Below, piece by piece: positions 11,171 through 23,122 of a stretch of DNA of 64,000 nucleotides; within the stretch, counting starts at the first letter, position 1; the number at the start of each line of letters is the position of its first letter. The position numbers were made by a program, and so were the translations under genes. The notes under the pieces are model-generated. The model searched no databases. It was not told the origin of the DNA and saw nothing but the letters and a program-made list of their open reading frames with translations. The stretch is from Clusia tigrina (lineage: Eukaryota > Arthropoda > Insecta > Diptera > Clusiidae): the NCBI GenBank assembly GCA_920105625.2, contig OV050032.1, forward strand, positions 103,276,542 through 103,340,541, written 5' to 3'.

Positions 11171-14100
11171 GACAAGAGTCTCGGGTACTTCATTGTTACA
11201 AAATTTCAAGGTTTTATGACGCTCCAGTAAAAAGTTACAAGCATTTGAATGTTGCCAACTTTGATAGGTGTAGGACGTACCGTAAAGAAGTTAGGGCCAT
11301 TTGAAGTTTTATCAGTGTTTGATTTGGGACTCTAGGGTAGCATAGCTTTGACCGATAACTTAAATTGACAAGATGCTCGAGTACTTAATTGTTTCAAAAT
11401 TTCAAGGTTTTATGACGCTCCAGTAAAAAGTTACAAGCATTTGTGTGTTACAAACTTTGATAGGTGTAGGACATACCATATAGAAGTTAGGGCCATTTGA
11501 AGTTTTATCAGTGTTTGATTTGGGACTCTAGGGTAGCATAGCTTTGAGCGATGGCTTAAATTGGCAAGAGGCTCGAGTACTTTATTGTTTCAAAATTTCA
11601 AGGTTTTATGACGCTCCAGTAAAAAGTTAAAAGCATTTGTGTGTTGCAAACTTTGATAGGTGTAGGACGTACCATATAGAAGTTAGGGCCATTTGAAGTT
11701 TTATCAGTGTTTGATTTGGGACTCTAGGGTAGCATAGCTTTGAGCGATGGCTTAAATTGACAAGAGTCTCGGGTACTTCATTGTTACAAAATTTCAAGGT
11801 TTTATGACGCTCCAGTAAAAAGTTACAAGCATTTGTGTGTTGCAAACTTTGATAGGTGTAGGACGTACCATATAGAAGTTAGGGCCATTTGAAGTTTTAT
11901 CAGTGTTTTATGTGGGACTCTAGGGTAGCATAGCTTTGAGCGATGGCTTAAATTGACAAGAGGCTCGAGTACTTTATTGTTTCAAAATTTCAAGGTTTTA
12001 TGACGCTCCAGTAAAAAGTTACAAGCATTTGTGTGTTGCAAACTTTGATAGGTGTAGGACATACCATATAGAAGTTAGGGCCATTTGAAGTTTTATCAGT
12101 GTTTGATTTGGGACTCTAGGGTAGCATAGCTTTGAGCGATGGCTTAAATTGACAAGAGTCTCGGGTACTTCATTGTTACAAAATTTCAAGGTTTTATGAC
12201 GCTCCATTAAAAAGTTACAAGCATTTGAATGTTGCCAACTTTGATAGGTGTAGGACGTACCGTAAAGAAGTTAGGGCCATTTGAAGTTTTATCAGTGTTT
12301 GATTTGGGACTCTAGGGTAGCATAGCTTTGAGCGATAACTTAAATTGACAAGATGCTCGAGTACTTTATTGTTTCAAAATTTCAAGGTTTTATGACGCTC
12401 CAGTAAAAAGTTACAAGCATTTGTGTGTTGCAAACTTTGATAAGTGTAGGACGTACCATATAGAAGTTAGGGCCATTTGAAGTTTTATCAGTGTTTGATT
12501 TGGGACTCTAGGGTAGCATAGCTTTGAGCGATGGCTTAAATTGGCAAGAGGCTCGAGTACTTTATTGTTTCAAAATTTAAGGTTTTATGACGCTCCAGTA
12601 AAAATCTACAAGCATTTGTGTGTTGCAAACTTTGATAGGTGTAGGACGTACCATATAGAAGTTAGGGCCATTTGAAGTTTTATCAGTGTTTGATTTGGGA
12701 CTCTAGGGTAGCATAGCTTTGAGCGATGGCTTAAATTGACAAGAGGCTCGTGTACTTTATTGTTTCAAAATTTCAAGGTTTTATGACGCTCCAGTAAAAA
12801 GTTACAAGCATTTGTGTGTTGCAAACTTTGAGAGGTATAGGACGTACCATATAGAAGTTAGGGCCATTTGAAGTTTTATCAGTGTTTGATTTGGGACTCT
12901 AGGGTAGCATAGCTTTGAGCGATGGCTTAAATTGACAAGAGTCTCGGGTACTTCATTGTTACAAAATTTCAAGGTTTTATGAGGCTCCAGTAAAAAGTTA
13001 CAAGCATTTGTGTGTTGCAAACTTTGATAGGTGTAGGACGTACCATATAGAAGTTAGGGCCATTTGAAGTTTTATCAGTGTTTGATTTGGGACTCTAGGG
13101 TAGCATAGCTTTGAGCGATGGCTTAAATTGACAAGAGGCTCGAGTACTTTATTGTTTCAAAATTTCAAGGTTTTATGACGCTCCAGTAAAAAGTTACAAG
13201 CATTTGTGTGTTGCAAACTTTGATAGGTGTAGGACGTACCATATAGAAGTTAGGGCAATTTGAAGTTTTATCAGTGTTTGATTTGGGACTCTAGGGTAGC
13301 ATAGCTTTGAGCGATGGCTTAAATTGACAAGAGTCTCGGGTACTTCATTGTTACAAAATTTCAAGGTTTTATGACGCTCCAGTAAAAAGTTACAAGCATT
13401 TGTATGTTGCAAACTTTGATAGGTGTAGGACGTACCGTAAATAAGTTAGGGCCATTTGAAGTTTTATCAGTGTTTGATTTGGGACTCTAGGGTAGCATAG
13501 CTTTGAGCGATGGCTTAAATTGACAAGAGGCTCGAGTACTTTATTGTTTAAAAATTTCAAGGTTTTATGACGCTCCAGTAAAAAGTTACAAGCATTTATA
13601 TGTTGCAAACTTTGATAGGTGTACGACGTACCGTAAAGAAGTTAGGGGCGTTTGAAGTTTTATCAGTGTTTGATTTGGGACTCAAGGGTAGCATAGCTTT
13701 GAGCGATGGCTTAAATTGACAAGAGGCTCGAGTACTTTATTGTTTCAAAATTTCAAGGTTTTATGACGCTCCAGTAAAAAGTTACAAGCATTTGTGTGTT
13801 GCAAACTTTGATAGGTGTAGGACGTACCATATAGAAGTTAGGGCCATTTGAAGTTTTATCAGTGTTTGATTTGGGATTCTAGGGTAGCATAGCTTTGAGC
13901 GATGGCTTAAATTGACAAGAGTTTAGGGTACTTCATTGTTACAAAATTTCAAGGTTTTATGACGCTCCAGTAAAAAGTTACAAGCATTTGTATGTTGCAA
14001 ACTTTGATAGGTGTAGGACGCACCGTAAAGAAGTTGGGGCCATTTGAAGTTTTATCAGTGTTTGATTTGGGACTCTAGGGTAGCATAGCTTTGAGCGATG

Positions 14101-14305
14101 TCTTAAATTGACAAGAGGGTCGAGTACTTTATTGTTTCAAAATTTCAAGGTTTTATGACGCTCCAGTAAAAAGTTACAAGCATTTGTGTGTTGCAAACTT
14201 TGATAGGTGTAGGACGTACCATATAGAAGTTAGGGCCATTTGAAGTTTTATCAGTGTTTGATTTGGGACTCTAGGGTAGCATAGCTTTGAGCGATGGCTT
14301 AAATT
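11171..14305 (+). repeat. Domain A HOR copy 4 (16 monomers)
   Basis: The copy is 3135 bp and introduces marks shared with the later copies but not the earlier ones: ACTTAATTG (near 11384), GACATACC (near 11470 and 12060), CCATTAAAAAG (near 12206), AAAATCTAC in the 195-bp monomer (near 12600), CTCGTGTAC (near 12747), GAGAGGTATAGG (near 12830) and ATGAGGCTCC (near 12980). The monomer at 13522 is a hybrid: a GTTTAAAAATTT left part joined to an ATTTATATG/TGTACGACG right part. It shows the point where the intervening CGTATAG monomers were lost. The next copy repeats these marks at a lag of 3135 bp. Confidence 0.9.
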
Positions 14306-17300
14306 GACAAGAGTCTCGGGTACTTCATTGTTACAAAATTTCAAGGTTTTATGACGCTCCAGTAAAAAGTTACAAGCATTTGAATGTTGCCAACTTTGAT
14401 AGGTGTAGGACGTACCGTAAAGAAGTTAGGGCCATTTGAAGTTTTATCAGTGTTTGATTTGGGACTCTAGGGTAGCATAGCTTTGACCGATAACTTAAAT
14501 TGACAAGATGCTCGAGTACTTAATTGTTTCAAAATTTCAAGGTTTTATGACGCTCCAGTAAAAAGTTACAAGCATTTGTGTGTTGCAAACTTTGATAGGT
14601 GTAGGACATACCATATAGAAGTTAGGGCCATTTGAAGTTTTATCAGTGTTTGATTTGGGACTCTAGGGTAGCATAGCTTTGAGCGATGGCTTAAATTGAC
14701 AAGAGGCTCGAGTACTTTATTGTTTCAAAATTTCAAGGTTTTATGACGCTCCAGTAAAAAGTTAAAAGCATTTGTGTGTTGCAAACTTTGATAGGTGTAG
14801 GACGTACCATATAGAAGTTAGGGCCATTTGAAGTTTTATCAGTGTTTGATTTGGGACTCTAGGGTAGCATAGCTTTGAGCGATGGCTTAAATTGACAAGA
14901 GTCTCGGGTACTTCATTGTTACAAAATTTCAAGGTTTTATGACGCTCCAGTAAAAAGTTACAAGCATTTGTGTGTTGCAAACTTTGATAGGTGTAGGACG
15001 TACCATATAGAAGTTAGGGCCATTTGAAGTTTTATCAGTGTTTTATTTGGGACTCTAGGGTAGCATAGCTTTGAGCGATGGCTTAAATTGACAAGAGGCT
15101 CGAGTACTTTATTGTTTCAAAATTTCAAGGTTTTATGACGCTCCAGTAAAAAGTTACAAGCATTTGTGTGTTGCAAACTTTGATAGGTGTAGGACATACC
15201 ATATAGAAGTTAGGGCCATTTGAAGTTTTATCAGTGTTTGATTTGGGACTCTAGGGTAGCATAGCTTTGAGCGATGGCTTAAATTGACAAGAGTCTCGGG
15301 TACTTCATTGTTACAAAATTTCAAGGTTTTATGACGCTCCATTAAAAAGTTACAAGCATTTGAATGTTGCCAACTTTGATAGGTGTAGGACGTACCGTAA
15401 AGAAGTTAGGGCCATTTGAAGTTTTATCAGTGTTTGATTTGGGACTCTAGGGTAGCATAGCTTTGAGCGATAACTTAAATTGACAAGATGCTCGTGTACT
15501 TTATTGTTTCAAAATTTCAAGGTTTTATGACGCTCCAGTAAAAAGTTAAAAGCATTTGTGTGTTGCAAACTTTGATAGGTGTAGGACGTACCATATAGAA
15601 GTTAGGGCCATTTGAAGTTTTATCAGTGTTTGATTTGGGACTCTAGGGTAGCATAGCTTTGAGCGATGGCTTAAATTGGCAAGAGGCTCGAGTACTTTAT
15701 TGTTTCAAAATTTAAGGTTTTATGACGCTCCAGTAAAAATCTACAAGCATTTGTGTGTTGCAAACTTTGATAGGTGTAGGACGTACCATATAGAAGTTAG
15801 GGCCATTTGAAGTTTTATCAGTGTTTGATTTGGGACTCTAGGGTAGCATAGCTTTGAGCGATGGCTTAAATTGACAAGAGGCTCGTGTACTTTATTGTTT
15901 CAAAATTTCAAGGTTTTATGACGCTCCAGTAAAAAGTTACAAGCATTTGTGTGTTGCAAACTTTGAGAGGTATAGTACGTACCATATAGAAGTTAGGGCC
16001 ATTTGAAGTTTTATCAGTGTTTGATTTGGGACTCTAGGGTAGCATAGCTTTGAGCGATGGCTTAAATTGACAAGAGTCTCGGGTACTTCATTGTTACAAA
16101 ATTTCAAGGTTTTATGAGGCTCCAGTAAAAAGTTACAAGCATTTGTGTGTTGCAAACTTTGATAGGTGTAGGACGTACCATATAGAAGTTAGGGCCATTT
16201 GAAGTTTTATCAGTGTTTGATTTGGGACTCTAGGGTAGCATAGCTTTGAGCGATGGCTTAAATTGACAAGAGGCTCGAGTACTTTATTGTTTCAAAATTT
16301 CAAGGTTTTATGACGCTCCAGTAAAAAGTTACAAGCATTTGTGTGTTGCAAACTTTGATAGGTGTAGGACGTACCATATAGAAGTTAGGGCCATTTGAAG
16401 TTTTATCAGTGTTTGATTTGGGACTCTAGGGTAGCATAGCTTTGAGCGATGGCTTAAATTGACAAGAGTCTCGGGTACTTCATTGTTACAAAATTTCAAG
16501 GTTTTATGACGCTCCAGTAAAAAGTTACAAGCATTTGTATGTTGCAAACTTTGATAGGTGTAGGACGTACCATATAGAAGTTAGGGCCATTTGAAGTTTT
16601 ATCAGTGTTTTATTTGGGACTCTAGGGTAGCATAGCTTTGAGCGATGGCTTAAATTGACAAGAGGCTCGAGTACTTTATTGTTTCAAAATTTCAAGGTTT
16701 TATGACGCTCCAGTAAAAAGTTACAAGCATTTGTGTGTTGCAAACTTTGATAGGTGTAGGACATACCATATAGAAGTTAGGGCCATTTGAAGTTTTATCA
16801 GTGTTTGATTTGGGACTCTAGGGTAGCATAGCTTTGAGCGATGGCTTAAATTGACAAGAGTCTCGGGTACTTCATTGTTACAAAATTTCAAGGTTTTATG
16901 ACGCTCCATTAAAAAGTTACAAGCATTTGAATGTTGCCAACTTTGATAGGTGTAGGACGTACCGTAAAGAAGTTAGGGCCATTTGAAGTTTTATCAGTGT
17001 TTGATTTGGGACTCTAGGGTAGCATAGCTTTGAGCGATAACTTAAATTGACAAGATGCTCGAGTACTTTATTGTTTCAAAATTTCAAGGTTTTATGACGC
17101 TCCAGTAAAAAGTTACAAGCATTTGTGTGTTGCAAACTTTGATAGGTGTAGGACGTACCATATAGAAGTTAGGGCCATTTGAAGTTTTATCAGTGTTTGA
17201 TTTGGGACTCTAGGGTAGCATAGCTTTGAGCGATGGCTTAAATTGGCAAGAGGCTCGAGTACTTTATTGTTTCAAAATTTAAGGTTTTATGACGCTCCAG

Positions 17301-19595
17301 TAAAAATCTACAAGCATTTGTGTGTTGCAAACTTTGATAGGTGTAGGACGTACCATATAGAAGTTAGGGCCATTTGAAGTTTTATCAGTGTTTGATTTGG
17401 GACTCTAGGGTAGCATAGCTTTGAGCGATGGCTTAAATTGACAAGAGGCTCGTGTACTTTATTGTTTCAAAATTTCAAGGTTTTATGACGCTCCAGTAAA
17501 AAGTTACAAGCATTTGTGTGTTGCAAACTTTGAGAGGTATAGGACGTACCATATAGAAGTTAGGGCCATTTGAAGTTTTATCAGTGTTTGATTTGGGACT
17601 CTAGGGTAGCATAGCTTTGAGCGATGGCTTAAATTGACAAGAGTCTCGGGTACTTCATTGTTACAAAATTTCAAGGTTTTATGAGGCTCCAGTAAAAAGT
17701 TACAAGCATTTGTGTGTTGCAAACTTTGATAGGTGTAGGACGTACCATATAGAAGTTAGGGCCATTTGAAGTTTTATCAGTGTTTGATTTGGGACTCTAG
17801 GGTAGCATAGCTTTGAGCGATGGCTTAAATTGACAAGAGGCTCGAGTACTTTATTGTTTCAAAATTTCAAGGTTTTATGACGCTCCAGTAAAAAGTTACA
17901 AGCATTTGTGTGTTGCAAACTTTGATAGGTGTAGGACGTACCATATAGAAGTTAGGGCCATTTGAAGTTTTATCAGTGTTTGATTTGGGACTCTAGGGTA
18001 GCATAGCTTTGAGCGATGGCTTAAATTGACAAGAGTCTCGGGTACTTCATTGTTACAAAATTTCAAGGTTTTATGACGCTCCAGTAAAAAGTTACAAGCA
18101 TTTGTATGTTGCAAACTTTGATAGGTGTAGGACGTACCGTAAATAAGTTAGGGCCATTTGAAGTTTTATCAGTGTTTGATTTGGGACTCTAGGGTAGCAT
18201 AGCTTTGAGCGATGGCTTAAATTGACAAGAGGCTCGAGTACTTTATTGTTTAAAAATTTCAAGGTTTTATGACGCTCCAGTAAAAAGTTACAAGCATTTG
18301 TGTGTTGCAAACTTTGATAGGTGTAGGACGTACCATATAGAAGTTAGGGCCATTTGAAGTTTTATCAGTGTTTGATTTGGGACTCTAGGGTAGCATAGCT
18401 TTGAGCGATAGCTTAAATTGACAAGAGGCTCGAGTACTTTATTGTTACAAAATTTCAAGGTTTTATGACGCTCCAGTAAAAAGTTACAAGCATTTGTATG
18501 TTGCAAACTTTGATAGGTGTAGAACGTACCGTATAGAAGTTAGGGCCATTTGAAGTTTTATCAGTGTTTGATTTGGGACTCAAGGGTAGCATAGCTTTGA
18601 CCGATAGCTTAAATTGACAAGAGGCTCGAGTACTTTATTGTTACAAAATTTCAAGGTTTTATGACGCTCCAGTAAAAAGTTACAAGCATTTGTATGTTGC
18701 AAACTTTGATAGGTGTAGGACGTACCGTAAATAAGTTAGGGCCATTTGAAGTTTTATCAGTGTTTGATTTGGGACTCAAGGGTAGCATAGCTTTGAGCGA
18801 TGACTTAAATTGACAAGAGGCTCGAGTACTTTATTGTTTAAAAATTTCAAGGTTTTATGACGCTCCAGTAAAAAGTTACAAGCATTTATATGTTGCAAAC
18901 TTTGATAGGTGTACGACGTACCGTAAAGAAGTTAGGGGCGTTTGAAGTTTTATCAGTGTTTGATTTGGGACTCAAGGGTAGCATAGCTTTGAGCGATGGC
19001 TTAAATTGACAAGAGGCTCGAGTACTTTATTGTTTCAAAATTTCAAGGTTTTATGACGCTCCAGTAAAAAGTTACAAGCATTTGTGTGTTGCAAACTTTG
19101 ATAGGTGTAGGACGTACCATATAGAAGTTAGGGCCATTTGAAGTTTTATCAGTGTTTGATTTGGGATTCTAGGGTAGCATAGCTTTGAGCGATGGCTTAA
19201 ATTGACAAGAGTTTAGGGTACTTCATTGTTACAAAATTTCAAGGTTTTATGACGCTCCAGTAAAAAGTTACAAGCATTTGTATGTTGCAAACTTTGATAG
19301 GTGTAGGACGCACCGTAAAGAAGTTGGGGCCATTTGAAGTTTTATCAGTGTTTGATTTGGGACTCTAGGGTAGCATAGCTTTGAGCGATGTCTTAAATTG
19401 ACAAGAGGGTCGAGTACTTTATTGTTTCAAAATTTCAAGGTTTTATGACGCTCCAGTAAAAAGTTACAAGCATTTGTGTGTTGCAAACTTTGATAGGTGT
19501 AGGACGTACCATATAGAAGTTAGGTCCATTTGAAGTTTTATCAGTGTTTGATTTGGGACTCTAGGGTAGCATAGCTTTGAGCGATGGCTTAAATT
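14306..19595 (+). repeat. Domain A HOR copy 5 (27 monomers, internally expanded)
   Basis: The copy starts like copy 4 (lag 3135) but is 5290 bp long, because an 8-monomer segment is duplicated within it (15090-18223) and further monomers with GTTAC/CGTATAG/CTCAAGGG are present (18224-18811). It holds two 195-bp tag monomers (near 15709 and 17276), whereas the other copies hold one. The monomer at 18616 (CGTAAATAAG with CTCAAGGG and GATGACTT) appears only here among the domain A copies, and copy 6 lacks it. Confidence 0.88.
15090..18223 (+). repeat. Eight-monomer tandem duplication, lag 1567
   Basis: Monomers at 15090-16656 recur at 16657-18223. Matching private marks are GACATACC, CCATTAAAAAG, AAAATCTAC in the 195-bp monomer, CTCGTGTAC, GAGAGGTATAG and ATGAGGCTCC. 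The joining monomer at 16461 combines a CTCGGG/TTTGTATG left part with CATATAG and GTTTTATTT of the monomer type at 14894, so it is the recombinant junction. The lag is 8 times 196 minus 1 because one member is 195 bp. Few differences separate the copies; one is CTCGTGTAC with GTTAAAAGC in the monomer at 15482 against CTCGAGTAC with GTTACAAGC at 17049. Confidence 0.9.
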
Positions 19596-22500
19596 GACAA
19601 GAGTCTCGGGTACTTCATTGTTACAAAATTTCAAGGTTTTATGACGCTCCAGTAAAAAGTTACAAGCATTTGAATGTTGCCAACTTTGATAGGTGTAGGA
19701 CGTACCGTAAAGAAGTTAGGGCCATTTGAAGTTTTATCAGTGTTTGATTTGGGACTCTAGGGTAGCATAGCTTTGACCGATAACTTAAATTGACAAGATG
19801 CTCGAGTACTTAATTGTTTCAAAATTTCAAGGTTTTATGACGCTCCAGTAAAAAGTTACAAGCATTTGTGTGTTGCAAACTTTGATAGGTGTAGGACATA
19901 CCATATAGAAGTTAGGGCCATTTGAAGTTTTATCAGTGTTTGATTTGGGACTCTAGGGTAGCATAGCTTTGAGCGATGGCTTAAATTGGCAAGAGGCTCG
20001 AGTACTTTATTGTTTCAAAATTTCAAGGTTTTATGACGCTCCAGTAAAAAGTTAAAAGCATTTGTGTGTTGCAAACTTTGATAGGTGTAGGACGTACCAT
20101 ATAGAAGTTAGGGCCATTTGAAGTTTTATCAGTGTTTGATTTGGGACTCTAGGGTAGCATAGCTTTGAGCGATGGCTTAAATTGACAAGAGTCTCGGGTA
20201 CTTCATTGTTACAAAATTTCAAGGTTTTATGACGCTCCAGTAAAAAGTTACAAGCATTTGTGTGTTGCAAACTTTGATAGGTGTAGGACGTACCATATAG
20301 AAGTTAGGGCCATTTGAAGTTTTATCAGTGTTTTATTTGGGACTCTAGGGTAGCATAGCTTTGAGCGATGGCTTAAATTGACAAGAGGCTCGAGTACTTT
20401 ATTGTTTCAAAATTTCAAGGTTTTATGACGCTCCAGTAAAAAGTTACAAGCATTTGTGTGTTGCAAACTTTGATAGGTGTAGGACATACCATATAGAAGT
20501 TAGGGCCATTTGAAGTTTTATCAGTGTTTGATTTGGGACTCTAGGGTAGCATAGCTTTGAGCGATGGCTTAAATTGACAAGAGTCTCGGGTACTTCATTG
20601 TTACAAAATTTCAAGGTTTTATGACGCTCCATTAAAAAGTTACAAGCATTTGAATGTTGCCAACTTTGATAGGTGTAGGACGTACCGTAAAGAAGTTAGG
20701 GCCATTTGAAGTTTTATCAGTGTTTGATTTGGGACTCTAGGGTAGCATAGCTTTGAGCGATAACTTAAATTGACAAGATGCTCGAGTACTTTATTGTTTC
20801 AAAATTTCAAGGTTTTATGACGCTCCAGTAAAAAGTTACAAGCATTTGTGTGTTGCAAACTTTGATAGGTGTAGGACGTACCATATAGAAGTTAGGGCCA
20901 TTTGAAGTTTTATCAGTGTTTGATTTGGGACTCTAGGGTAGCATAGCTTTGAGCGATGGCTTAAATTGGCAAGAGGCTCGAGTACTTTATTGTTTCAAAA
21001 TTTAAGGTTTTATGACGCTCCAGTAAAAATCTACAAGCATTTGTGTGTTGCAAACTTTGATAGGTGTAGGACGTACCATATAGAAGTTAGGGCCATTTGA
21101 AGTTTTATCAGTGTTTGATTTGGGACTCTAGGGTAGCATAGCTTTGAGCGATGGCTTAAATTGACAAGAGGCTCGTGTACTTTATTGTTTCAAAATTTCA
21201 AGGTTTTATGACGCTCCAGTAAAAAGTTACAAGCATTTGTGTGTTGCAAACTTTGAGAGGTATAGGACGTACCATATAGAAGTTAGGGCCATTTGAAGTT
21301 TTATCAGTGTTTGATTTGGGACTCTAGGGTAGCATAGCTTTGAGCGATGGCTTAAATTGACAAGAGTCTCGGGTACTTCATTGTTACAAAATTTCAAGGT
21401 TTTATGAGGCTCCAGTAAAAAGTTACAAGCATTTGTGTGTTGCAAACTTTGATAGGTGTAGGACGTACCATATAGAAGTTAGGGCCATTTGAAGTTTTAT
21501 CAGTGTTTGATTTGGGACTCTAGGGTAGCATAGCTTTGAGCGATGGCTTAAATTGACAAGAGGCTCGAGTACTTTATTGTTTCAAAATTTCAAGGTTTTA
21601 TGACGCTCCAGTAAAAAGTTACAAGCATTTGTGTGTTGCAAACTTTGATAGGTGTAGGACGTACCATATAGAAGTTAGGGCCATTTGAAGTTTTATCAGT
21701 GTTTGATTTGGGACTCTAGGGTAGCATAGCTTTGAGCGATGGCTTAAATTGACAAGAGTCTCGGGTACTTCATTGTTACAAAATTTCAAGGTTTTATGAC
21801 GCTCCAGTAAAAAGTTACAAGCATTTGTATGTTGCAAACTTTGATAGGTGTAGGACGTACCGTAAATAAGTTAGGGCCATTTGAAGTTTTATCAGTGTTT
21901 GATTTGGGACTCTAGGGTAGCATAGCTTTGAGCGATGGCTTAAATTGACAAGAGGCTCGAGTACTTTATTGTTTAAAAATTTCAAGGTTTTATGACGCTC
22001 CAGTAAAAAGTTACAAGCATTTGTGTGTTGCAAACTTTGATAGGTGTAGGACGTACCATATAGAAGTTAGGGCCATTTGAAGTTTTATCAGTGTTTGATT
22101 TGGGACTCTAGGGTAGCATAGCTTTGAGCGATAGCTTAAATTGACAAGAGGCTCGAGTACTTTATTGTTACAAAATTTCAAGGTTTTATGACGCTCCAGT
22201 AAAAAGTTACAAGCATTTGTATGTTGCAAACTTTGATAGGTGTAGAACGTACCGTATAGAAGTTAGGGCCATTTGAAGTTTTATCAGTGTTTGATTTGGG
22301 ACTCAAGGGTAGCATAGCTTTGACCGATAGCTTAAATTGACAAGAGGCTCGAGTACTTTATTGTTACAAAATTTCAAGGTTTTATGACGCTCCAGTAAAA
22401 AGTTACAAGCATTTATATGTTGCAAACTTTGATAGGTGTACGACGTACCGTAAAGAAGTTAGGGGCGTTTGAAGTTTTATCAGTGTTTGATTTGGGACTC

Positions 22501-23122
22501 AAGGGTAGCATAGCTTTGAGCGATGGCTTAAATTGACAAGAGGCTCGAGTACTTTATTGTTTCAAAATTTCAAGGTGTTATGACGCTCCAGTAAAAAGTT
22601 ACAAGCATTTGTGTGTTGCAAACTTTGATAGGTGTAGGACGTACCATATAGAAGTTAGGGCCATTTGAAGTTTTATCAGTGTTTGATTTGGGATTCTAGG
22701 GTAGCATAGCTTTGAGCGATGGCTTAAATTGACAAGAGTTTAGGGTACTTAATTGTTACAATATTTCAAGGTTTTATGACGCTCCAGTAAAAAGTTACAA
22801 GCATTTGTATGTTGCAAACTTTGATAGGTGTAGGACGTACCGTAAAGAAGTTAGGGCCATTTGAAGTTTTATCAGTGTTTGATTTGGGACTCTAGGGTAG
22901 CATAGCTTTGAGCGATGTCTTAAATTGACAAGAGGGTCGAGTACTTTATTGTTTCAAAATTTCAAGGTTTTATGACGCTCCAGTAAAAAGTTACAAGCAT
23001 TTGTGTGTTGCAAACTTTGATAGGTGTAGGACGTACCATATAGAAGTTAGGGCCATTTGAAGTTTTATCAGTGTTTGATTTGGGACTCTAGGGTAGCATA
23101 GCTCTGAGCGATGGCTTAAATT
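16657..23122 (+). repeat. 19-monomer HOR repeat, lag 3723
   Basis: The stretch starting at 16657 is repeated in order from 20380 at a constant lag of 3723 bp (19 monomers minus one base). Examples are the tag monomers near 17276 and 20999, the ATGAGGCTCC monomers at 17636 and 21359, the CGTAAATAAG monomers at 18028 and 21751, and the GTAGAACG monomers with GACCGATAGC at 18420 and 22143. The match then breaks. The second copy lacks the monomer corresponding to 18616, and a hybrid at 22339 goes straight to the ATTTATATG/TGTACGACG type. HOR copy 6 (19596-23122) lies mostly inside the second half of this repeat. Confidence 0.88.
19596..23122 (+). repeat. Domain A HOR copy 6 (18 monomers)
   Basis: The copy begins with the CTCGGG/GAATG/GACCGATAAC monomer and repeats the copy 4 and 5 marks (ACTTAATTG near 19808, GACATACC near 19898 and 20484, CCATTAAAAAG near 20630). 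It ends with copies of the GATTCTAGGG, GAGTTTAGGG and GAGGGTCGAG monomers (22535, 22731, 22927) that carry new private changes such as AAGGTGTTATG and ACTTAATTGTTACAATATT. After 23123 the regular order is lost and domain B begins. Confidence 0.87.

Larger units (their letters stand above)
1..23122 (+). repeat. Domain A: homogenised higher-order repeats
   Basis: Here monomers of different types follow each other in a fixed order that recurs every 3.1-5.3 kb. The HOR start used here is a monomer with CTCGGG, TTTGAATGTTGCC, CGTAAAG and usually GACCGATAAC, found at 1, 4312, 7839, 11171, 14306 and 19596; a similar monomer at 23123 starts the next domain. A second, independent tag is a monomer with one base deleted (AAATTTAAGG instead of AAATTTCAAGG) near 1601, 5912, 9439, 12574, 15709, 17276 and 20999, spaced 4311, 3527, 3135, 3135, 1567 and 3723 bp. 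Corresponding monomers in successive copies usually differ by no more than a few bases, whereas adjacent monomers within a copy differ more. This is the signature of recent HOR amplification. Confidence 0.93.
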
